DNA of 64,000 nucleotides from Streptomyces sp. R302. Its GTDB lineage: Bacteria; Actinomycetota; Actinomycetes; Streptomycetales; Streptomycetaceae. This document shows, piece by piece, positions 58,568 to 64,000 of this stretch. The stretch spans positions 372,001-436,000 of the forward strand of contig NZ_JABBGE010000005.1 of assembly GCF_012927245.1 (NCBI RefSeq). Direction: 5' to 3'. The notes below the pieces were generated by a model. It had not been told where the DNA came from. It worked only from the letters and a program-made list of their open reading frames with translations, and ran no database searches. How positions within the stretch are numbered: the stretch's first letter is position 1; each line of letters opens with the position of its first letter. Both the position numbers and the translations under genes were made by a program.

Positions 58568-61500
58568 TCAGGACGGGCGACCGCTGACCGGCGAGCGCGT
58601 GCGCCACGCGGTCCGGACGTCCTGGGAGTCGTGGATGAGCTGGACGCGCGTGAGAGGTGCTCCCCCGGGGACCGGTCCGGCGGGAAGGCCGTAGGTGCGG
58701 CGGATGCGTTCGAGGACTTCGCGTGCGAGCGATTCCGCGGCCCGCTCGGCCTGCGGCTCGGTGCCGAACTCCAGCGCCACGTCCACGGCCACCAGCGCGT
58801 TCCCCATGCGGCCGCGGGCCCAGCCGACGGGGATGCGCTCATCGGACGGGCCCGACCGACCGGAGCGGGTGAAGCTCCGCTCCGTACCGGTGGCCAGGGA
58901 CCAGTCGGCGCCCGAATGCCGCTGCCGGGTGACGAGCAACCCCGGGTGGTCCACTTCGTACTGTGCGCGCCGGGCGCTCTTCGTCATCCCCGCTCCGGCC
59001 GCGAGGGCCACGGTCAGCGTGACCTCCGTCGTGGGCCGCAGCGGGGACTGCTCCGTCATCACGCAGGAGCTGCGCGCACGGGCGCGGTTGTCGTCGGCGC
59101 GCCTCGGCTGCCTGAAGCCGTCGTCGAGGAAGCCCCTCGCGTCCGAGAAGATGTCGATGCGCGGCGCTCCGCCCACCGCCGGGCGCTCCATGAGGGGGCG
59201 TACGGACGGGAGCGGGAGCAGCTCGCAGGCCGGGGCGAGGGTGTGGAGCGGTCCCATGGCGCCGGGGGCCGTGAACAGCGAGCCGGCCAGGAGGACCAGG
59301 GCGGTCAGGCCCGCCGCCGCGGCCACGACTCTGACGCCGGCACGCCGCGCCCGGCCCGTACCGTGTCCCGCGTCGCCCTCCGGATCCGCTTCCGCCGCGA
59401 GCATGCGCCGCAGCTCGACGTGCCGGAACCGGTAGACACCGCCGGTCTGGCGCAGCACCCCGCGACGGTGCGCGTCCGCGAGGAACTCGGCGAGCCGCAG
59501 GGGGAGGCGCCCCGTCGAGGCGAGCCACCACCGTGCCACCGTGTAGTGGCCCCACGCCGACATGACCAGGCTCCACAGACACCACCACAGGGCCAACGCG
59601 CCCCACACGGTGGCCCAGCGCCAGGAGGTGACGGCGTCCTCCCCGCGCCCGAAGCCCCAGAACAGGATGGTGGCGACCACCGGGAAGGGCAGCACCTTCT
59701 GCGCGGAGGGCATGGACGGCGTGTAGGGAAAGGAGAGAGGCGCCAGAACCAGTGCGGTACGACGGTCCTGGCGCAGCAGGGTGACGGGGTCGCCTCGCTG
59801 GACGTCGGCGGGCCCGCGGACGACGGTGAGGGCCCGCGAGACCACCGTGAGCGGGATGAGCAGCAGGAAGGAGGCGAAGAGGACGGCGAGACCGTTGCCG
59901 CGTACGACGGCCCAGATCCAGACGGCGAGCCCACCCACCGGTATCAGCACGGAGAGCACGGTTCCCGCCGGCCGCTCTCGCAGGGACTGGAACACCCTCC
60001 CGCGGGGTGACAGCAGCCGCTGCGGGTAGGGGGCGGCACCCCCGCGCTCGGCGATCCAGTCGAGCGCTCCGGCGCACACGGCCGCGATCAGGACGAGAAC
60101 GGCCGCCCGGAGTCCGAGACCGGGGACCCCCGGATCTCCCGGCACGGGCAGGGAGGTGGAGGCGACCGTCGCGGCGAGGACCAGACCCAGGGGAAGGGAG
60201 ACGAACAGGGTGCGGAACGTCCACGGCACCTCGGCTGCGAGGCCCCACCAGGCGATGTCCTGCCCGGGGCCGCGGGCGAGCCGGGCCAGGTACCGATGGG
60301 CGCGACCGGACGTCATGGGGGCACGACGTCCCGGCACCGCTGCCGGGTCCACCTGATAGGCGGCATCGACGAAAGCACTCAGCAGATGCCGCTCCACCGC
60401 GCTCCGGGTGGTGAGGTCGCTCCGTTCGAGGAGGTCGTCGGGGCGGGCGGTGGTGTCGCTGTAGACGGCTCTGGCGAGGCTGACCATGAGCGGGGTGCGC
60501 AGCACCTCGCGCAGGTGCCGCGCCGCCTGGCCGTCCGGGTCGGCGTCGGCCGCGGCGAGCCGGTCCAGGACCGGGTCCCACTTCGTCGTGGAGTCGGCCA
60601 GCTCGCGGGTGGTGCGCGGCAGGTAGGCACGCACGTCGGCCATGTCGAGCGACCGGAGCTGGACGGCGGCCGTCCGGGGCAGGCGAAGCCCCGAGTCGTT
60701 CAACGCGTCGGTGAACTCGGTGGTGCGACTGGTGAGGACGAAGCGGCCGTCGGGCAACAGGCTCCGGGAGAGCTGGGAGAGGGCCTTCCGGCGCGAGGCG
60801 GCGGGGAGTTCGTCGAAGCCGTCGAGGATGGGCAGGACGTATCCGGACGTGATGAGCCGGTGAGCGGTGCTCTGGGCCGAGGAGCCGGAGCCGTCCTCGC
60901 CGAGGATCCTCGGATGCGTCCGAGCCAGCCGTCCGGCCGCCCACCACCACAGTGGCGTTCCTTCCAAGGGGTCCCACGACGCGAGCGGGAACACGACCGG
61001 CACCGGATCGCGTTCCCCACGCCGTGCCAGCAGTTCGGCGGCCAGGTGGAGGACGAGGACCGACTTTCCGGCACCCGCGTCGCCGAGGACCACGAGGCGG
61101 CCGTGCGGCAGCCCCTCGTACGTCGCGAGGATGCCGGAGAAGGAGCCGTCGAGCCGGGGCGCCTCCCGCCCGGGGCCCGCGAGGTTCGCCGCGTGGTCCC
61201 CGATGCCGCGCGGTGCCGCCGTCCAGCGCACCGGCAGCGGACCGGGGTCGTGCAGGCGGACACCGGCCTCGTCCCACGCGTACTGCGCCGCGAGGGCGCG
61301 CGCCAGTGACGAGGACGCTCTGCGCAGCTCTCTGGGCGACGGGTGCCCGTCTGCGGGCCGGCGTCGGCGTCGCCCCCGTACGAGGGCGACACCGGCTGCG
61401 GCTGCCAGCACCAGGCAGGCCGCGGCCGCGGACCAGTCCGCGGTCCGCGAACCCGGCTGCGTACCGTTCCAGGCGAAGACGACGGCGAGGACGACTCCCA

Positions 61501-61660
61501 GGAGGAAGACGAGTGCGGGCTCCCGATCCGAGCGCGACGGGCCGGCCTGCTGATAGATGATGTCGCCGGCCACCTCGTAGGCGTGCACCACCACGTCGGG
61601 TGGGTCCCCGTCCGCGGTGGGGGCGTGGAGATGCACATCCTCGGCTCGGCCGACGGCCAC
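58568..61660 (-). CDS. membrane NACHT STAND ATPase (locus 2 sensor)
   Basis: This protein has about 1030 aa. Residues 1-12 hold AVGRAEDVHLHAP, matching AVGYAGQVHHYAAP of the NB-ARC protein at 25642. Two helices follow (PALVFLLGVVLAVVFAWNG, SAAAACLVLAAAAGVALVRG). The NACHT ATPase has Walker A in LGDAGAGKSVLVL near 194-206, the NACHT Walker B PILDGFDELP near 270 and SRTTEF as sensor. The C-terminal half has several more membrane helices and a soluble tail with no repeat array. The start is uncertain: GTG at 61660 is the only usual start codon after the upstream stop, yet the 60 bases before it still look coding (VHVHAAHGS). No enzyme domain is fused. Confidence 0.75.
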   Translation of the reverse strand: MAVGRAEDVHLHAPTADGDPPDVVVHAYEVAGDIIYQQAGPSRSDREPALVFLLGVVLAVVFAWNGTQPGSRTADWSAAAACLVLAAAAGVALVRGRRRRRPADGHPSPRELRRASSSLARALAAQYAWDEAGVRLHDPGPLPVRWTAAPRGIGDHAANLAGPGREAPRLDGSFSGILATYEGLPHGRLVVLGDAGAGKSVLVLHLAAELLARRGERDPVPVVFPLASWDPLEGTPLWWWAAGRLARTHPRILGEDGSGSSAQSTAHRLITSGYVLPILDGFDELPAASRRKALSQLSRSLLPDGRFVLTSRTTEFTDALNDSGLRLPRTAAVQLRSLDMADVRAYLPRTTRELADSTTKWDPVLDRLAAADADPDGQAARHLREVLRTPLMVSLARAVYSDTTARPDDLLERSDLTTRSAVERHLLSAFVDAAYQVDPAAVPGRRAPMTSGRAHRYLARLARGPGQDIAWWGLAAEVPWTFRTLFVSLPLGLVLAATVASTSLPVPGDPGVPGLGLRAAVLVLIAAVCAGALDWIAERGGAAPYPQRLLSPRGRVFQSLRERPAGTVLSVLIPVGGLAVWIWAVVRGNGLAVLFASFLLLIPLTVVSRALTVVRGPADVQRGDPVTLLRQDRRTALVLAPLSFPYTPSMPSAQKVLPFPVVATILFWGFGRGEDAVTSWRWATVWGALALWWCLWSLVMSAWGHYTVARWWLASTGRLPLRLAEFLADAHRRGVLRQTGGVYRFRHVELRRMLAAEADPEGDAGHGTGRARRAGVRVVAAAAGLTALVLLAGSLFTAPGAMGPLHTLAPACELLPLPSVRPLMERPAVGGAPRIDIFSDARGFLDDGFRQPRRADDNRARARSSCVMTEQSPLRPTTEVTLTVALAAGAGMTKSARRAQYEVDHPGLLVTRQRHSGADWSLATGTERSFTRSGRSGPSDERIPVGWARGRMGNALVAVDVALEFGTEPQAERAAESLAREVLERIRRTYGLPAGPVPGGAPLTRVQLIHDSQDVRTAWRTRSPVSGRPS

Positions 61661-61764
61661 GCTGCCATGGGCGGCATGGACATGGACGCCGCCGCCTCGG
61701 TGACCCGCGTGCGCGTCGCCCGCGGCGGTGTGGGGTGGGCTCGTGTCAGCGGCTGCCGGTCCGT

Positions 61765-62250
61765 TCAGCCCTGGATCGGATCCGGCACGGGAGGGAAGGA
61801 AGCCGTCACATTCCCGTTCACGACGCCGGCCGCGATCGACGTCTGCTCGGCATGGATCCACAGGCTTTCCTGTACCGCGATCCCGCCCGTGCCCGACTCG
61901 TTCGCGTAGTGCGGTGCGTGGTGTCGCAGCAGTTCGCGCAGCTCCTCCGCCGCGCGCCGCCGTTCGTGCTCCGGCAGTTCCTTGAGCAGCCGCTCGATGC
62001 GGGACCTCCACACCCGGTCGCCATCGGCGCGCGCATGTGCCGCGTCCGCCGCGCCACCCTCCTGCGCTCCCAGGAGCTCCGCGGCGGTACGGTCCAGGAG
62101 CTCCAGCTCAGTGCGGTGACGCTGCTCGTCCCCCCGCCCGAACCACCGCGCCAGCGCCTCCCGCAGCCCGGCCCACGCATCCGTGCCCGCAGCCCGCACG
62201 ACAGCGGCTCCACCCGCACGGGCGAGCTCCACCCATGTCTGCTCCGACAT
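61765..62250 (-). CDS. small helical protein with C-terminal beta motif, partner of the NACHT ATPase
   Basis: This 161-aa protein is a paralogue of the one at 28791. LARAGGAAVVRAAGTDAWAG followed by LREALARWFGRG matches it at about 24 of 32 positions. A helical region to about residue 115 follows (ELELLDRTAAELL, RRAAEELRELLRHH). The last 40 residues are beta-prone: GGIAVQESLWIHAEQTSIAA then GVVNGNVTASFPP, aligning with GGVAVGGNLVVQ...MGNVTLGNPP of the other. The start MSEQTWVELARAGG at 62250 was chosen from the alignment. It precedes a STAND gene on the same strand, as in locus 1, though the STAND protein is of another class. I infer an effector or adaptor. Confidence 0.7.
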   Translation of the reverse strand: MSEQTWVELARAGGAAVVRAAGTDAWAGLREALARWFGRGDEQRHRTELELLDRTAAELLGAQEGGAADAAHARADGDRVWRSRIERLLKELPEHERRRAAEELRELLRHHAPHYANESGTGGIAVQESLWIHAEQTSIAAGVVNGNVTASFPPVPDPIQG

Positions 62251-62323
62251 CCGCGCCCGCCCTCTCCTCACCTGCCGTCCCCGGACTCGTACCGTATCGC
62301 CCGACTCGGCGGCCCCAGGTCGT

Positions 62324-62482
62324 TCAGGAATCGTCCGGTTCGGCTGTCCGCTCGGTGCGGGCCAGGCTTTCCCGCAGGGCGGCGTTCTCGGCCTCCAGGA
62401 GGGTGATGCGTTTGCGGGCGAAGTACAGCTCCATCACGGCGTCCTGGAACTCGGCCACGAGCTGCTGGGGGGTCAGTTCCAT
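62324..62482 (-). CDS. coiled-coil microprotein coupled to the tailspike-like gene
   Basis: This 52-aa protein reads MELTPQQLVAEFQDAVMELY, then FARKRITLLEAENAALRESL and a short acidic tail. The Leu/Ile/Ala spacing of ITLLEAENAALRESLARTE is a clean heptad coiled coil, so it should form a dimer or trimer. Its ATG lies 2 bp after the stop of the upstream tailspike-like gene, so the two are almost certainly co-translated. It has no signal peptide. I do not recognise the family. A role as trimerisation or assembly partner is a guess. Confidence 0.65.
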   Translation of the reverse strand: MELTPQQLVAEFQDAVMELYFARKRITLLEAENAALRESLARTERTAEPDDS

Positions 62483-62484
62483 GG

Positions 62485-63393
62485 TCAGGCCGATCCGATC
62501 TCGGTCACGGCACCGGAGGGGCCGCGCCACTTGAGCGCGCCGCCCTCGGCGTAGAGGACGCCGCCGTTGGCCGGGTCGGAGGTCGGGACGGTCGTGGCGT
62601 TGCGGATGCCGATCACGCCGTCGCCGCCACCGTACGATTCGCCGCTCGTGACGCCGAACATGGCGTTCTGGGCGGCCAGCGCGCCGCTGTTCAGCACCCG
62701 CAGCTTCGCGGTGCCCGTCCGGTCGCGTATCTCGATCAGGCGGCTGGCGCTGTCCTCGTTGGCCTGCATCAGCAGACCGATGGGGGAGGTGCGCTGGGCG
62801 ATCTCCACCCGGCCGCGCGGGGTGGCGCCGATCGCGACACCGATGCCGACGGCGCCGGAGCCCTTGACCACGAGGTCGTCCACGCCGTTGTTCCGCAGCG
62901 TGAGGAGATTTCCCCTGGTGGGGCCGGTGGAGTGGGTGACGAAGATGCCCTGGGCGGCGGTGCCGCCCGACTCGTCGGTGACGCCGTCGGTGTCGAGATA
63001 GACGGAGATGGCCGCGGCTCCCGCGTCGGAGGCGTCCGCGTGGCCCCGGTGCAGGATCTTCAGCGTGCCCCTGCTCTTCTCCGTCCCGGACAGGTACATC
63101 GCCGAGTCGTTCGGGTTGTGGGAGACGACGTTCAGCGCGACACCGTTGCCCGCCACACCGGCCTGGTGGACGGTCAGGGCGTGGAGCTTCGACGTCGCGG
63201 TCGTGGACACGGTCCGGAACGTCGACGTCGTACCGCCCTCGGTGCGGAAGTTGCGGGCCAGCACTTCGCCCGGGTACGTCACGTCCCCCTCGGCCTGCTC
63301 GGCGGCGGACGCGGTTCCCGCACCGGTGGCCACCGTCACGGCCCCCGCCGTGAACGCCCCCAGGAACAGCCTGCGCGTACTGGTCACTCTCAC
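62485..63393 (-). CDS. Tat-exported phage-tailspike/hyaluronidase-like protein
   Basis: This 302-aa protein starts MRVTSTRRLFLGAFTAGAVT, a Tat signal with the twin Arg, and cleavage is expected after ASA near residue 31. The mature part is Thr/Ala/Gly-rich and beta-prone, with repeated short strands (GVALNVVSHNPNDSAMYLSG, AAISVYLDTDGVTDESGGTA, NLLTLRNNGVDDLVVKGSGA). It ends in LYAEGGALKWRGPSGAVTEIG, a tail-fibre-like closing segment also seen in phage hyaluronidase-type proteins. Such folds are trimeric beta-helices that bind or cleave polysaccharide. No catalytic site can be named. It shares an operon with the coiled-coil microprotein. Confidence 0.7.
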   Translation of the reverse strand: MRVTSTRRLFLGAFTAGAVTVATGAGTASAAEQAEGDVTYPGEVLARNFRTEGGTTSTFRTVSTTATSKLHALTVHQAGVAGNGVALNVVSHNPNDSAMYLSGTEKSRGTLKILHRGHADASDAGAAAISVYLDTDGVTDESGGTAAQGIFVTHSTGPTRGNLLTLRNNGVDDLVVKGSGAVGIGVAIGATPRGRVEIAQRTSPIGLLMQANEDSASRLIEIRDRTGTAKLRVLNSGALAAQNAMFGVTSGESYGGGDGVIGIRNATTVPTSDPANGGVLYAEGGALKWRGPSGAVTEIGSA

Positions 63394-63491
63394 TCCTCGT
63401 CCCGCCGTGATCGACAGTCCGGCAGGCTACGCCCGGGCGACGGCCCGCGCCAGAGCGAACGGACGCCGCCGCCCGGCTGACGGCTGGCCGC

Positions 63492-63524
63492 GAGCTCAGG
63501 AGCTCAGGAGCTCAGGGAGCTCAG
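63492..63524. repeat. four direct copies of GAGCTCAG
   Basis: The 8-mer GAGCTCAG occurs at 63492, 63500, 63508 and 63517. It lies upstream of the tailspike-like gene and downstream of the small secreted protein gene. It could be an operator array or a plain slippage repeat. Confidence 0.6.
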
Positions 63525-63536
63525 GCAGTCAGGCCC

Positions 63537-63845
63537 TCAGGTCCACTTCGTGCACGAGACCGTGACGTTCGACCAGTACATGTACGGGCTGATCTGCCGC
63601 GTGTACGGGATGCCGGACTGGCGGCACGTGTAACGGGCGTAACCGGCGAACGACGCCTTCGTGTAGGCGTCGTTGTATGCGGAGGATTCGGCCGTCCACA
63701 CGCTCGACCCGGTGCCGAAGCCGCTGAAGTACTGGGTCGTCGCGACCGCCGTGCCGGCCGCCGATGCCGTGCCCACGCTGCCCAGGCCCATCAGGCCGAG
63801 CACTGCGGTGAACGCGAGAGCCAGACGTAAGAAGGATCTCTTCAT
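63537..63845 (-). CDS. small secreted protein of unknown function
   Basis: This 102-aa preprotein has a signal peptide (MKRSFLRLALAFTAVLGLMG, cleavage after ASA near residue 30). The mature domain of about 70 residues is rich in Tyr, Ser and Thr. It has two Cys (YTCRQSG, VTVSCTKW) that could form one disulfide. I do not recognise the family. The start follows a GGGAGACG site at about 63857; an in-frame ATG further up (63932) is intergenic in look. The 155 bp from there to the window end hold its promoter region and show no gene. Confidence 0.75.
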   Translation of the reverse strand: MKRSFLRLALAFTAVLGLMGLGSVGTASAAGTAVATTQYFSGFGTGSSVWTAESSAYNDAYTKASFAGYARYTCRQSGIPYTRQISPYMYWSNVTVSCTKWT

Positions 63846-64000
63846 TCTCGTTTCGTCTCCCTGGTCATGGAGCGTGTCTCGATCCGGAGGAGAAGCTAAC
63901 AGCGCGTCGGAGTCCCCGAAGACGAGTCCCACAAGAACGCCGAAGAAACCTGAAAGTGCCCAACTTCGTTGCGGGGAACGTTATTTGGCCGGATCGAAGG

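Overview
The window is Streptomyces chromosome. GC content is very high, third codon positions are strongly G/C, GTG and TTG starts are common, and the families are typical of streptomycetes: Zur-controlled zinc-free ribosomal proteins, LacI-controlled sugar ABC operons, secreted S8 proteases, an actinobacterial sortase and NB-ARC/NACHT STAND ATPases. The many decayed genes suggest a flexible, arm-like region. No tRNA, rRNA, CRISPR array or complete prophage was seen.

Layout. 0.2-3.0 kb: an aminoglycoside-phosphotransferase-fold gene and a decayed IS1182-type transposase, both inside a 13-bp inverted repeat. 3.0-5.6 kb: a divergent Zur-type cluster of cysteine-free ribosomal proteins (rpsN/rpmB leftward; rpmG/rpmE2/cobW-like/rpsR rightward) around one Zur-box-like site. 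5.6-9.6 kb: a broken AraC gene, a RibD-type reductase, an ArsR-type regulator, a flavin reductase and an esterase. 9.6-16.3 kb: a sugar ABC operon (binding protein, two permeases, GH3 glycosidase) opposite a LacI regulator, with a perfect palindrome between. 16.4-30.8 kb: two S8 proteases, a sortase, SnoaL-like genes, an ABC exporter, a hydrolase, a phytase-like esterase and STAND locus 1. 30.9-32.6 kb: a row of gene relics.

32.8-43.2 kb: one tightly packed rightward unit that I read as an undescribed RiPP pathway. It encodes a YidD-like protein, a Cys-rich precursor with 7 Cys and 7 Ser/Thr in its last 28 residues, an APH-fold kinase, a HopA1-LanC fusion, a phospholipase-C-like membrane protein, an unknown protein, a polyprenyl diphosphate synthase, and a geranylgeranyl-reductase fused to a degenerate prenyl-synthase-like domain. 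The kinase + HopA1 + LanC set matches class V lanthipeptide chemistry. The isoprenoid pair suggests a lipid made with, or attached to, the peptide.

43.2-52 kb: TetR and aldehyde-dehydrogenase relics, an acyl-CoA ligase, an SDR/LysR pair, a ricin-like protein, an amidase/TetR pair with two palindromic operators, and a TetR/NmrA-like pair. 51.9-55.3 kb: a PTS beta-glucoside-type permease with its BglG antiterminator and a readable RAT/terminator switch. 55.3-58.5 kb: a corrinoid-type ABC importer behind a cobalamin riboswitch. 58.6-62.3 kb: STAND locus 2, a membrane NACHT protein preceded by a paralogue of the small protein of locus 1. 62.3-63.9 kb: a coiled-coil microprotein, a Tat-secreted tailspike-like protein and a small secreted protein.

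The two STAND loci share an architecture. Each has a small helical protein ending in a short beta-prone motif, followed by a STAND ATPase whose N-terminus carries a related motif. This resembles bacterial NLR/amyloid-signalling pairs. It and the 32.8-43.2 kb unit are the best candidates for undescribed systems. Functions are inferred from motifs read by eye; no database search was possible.
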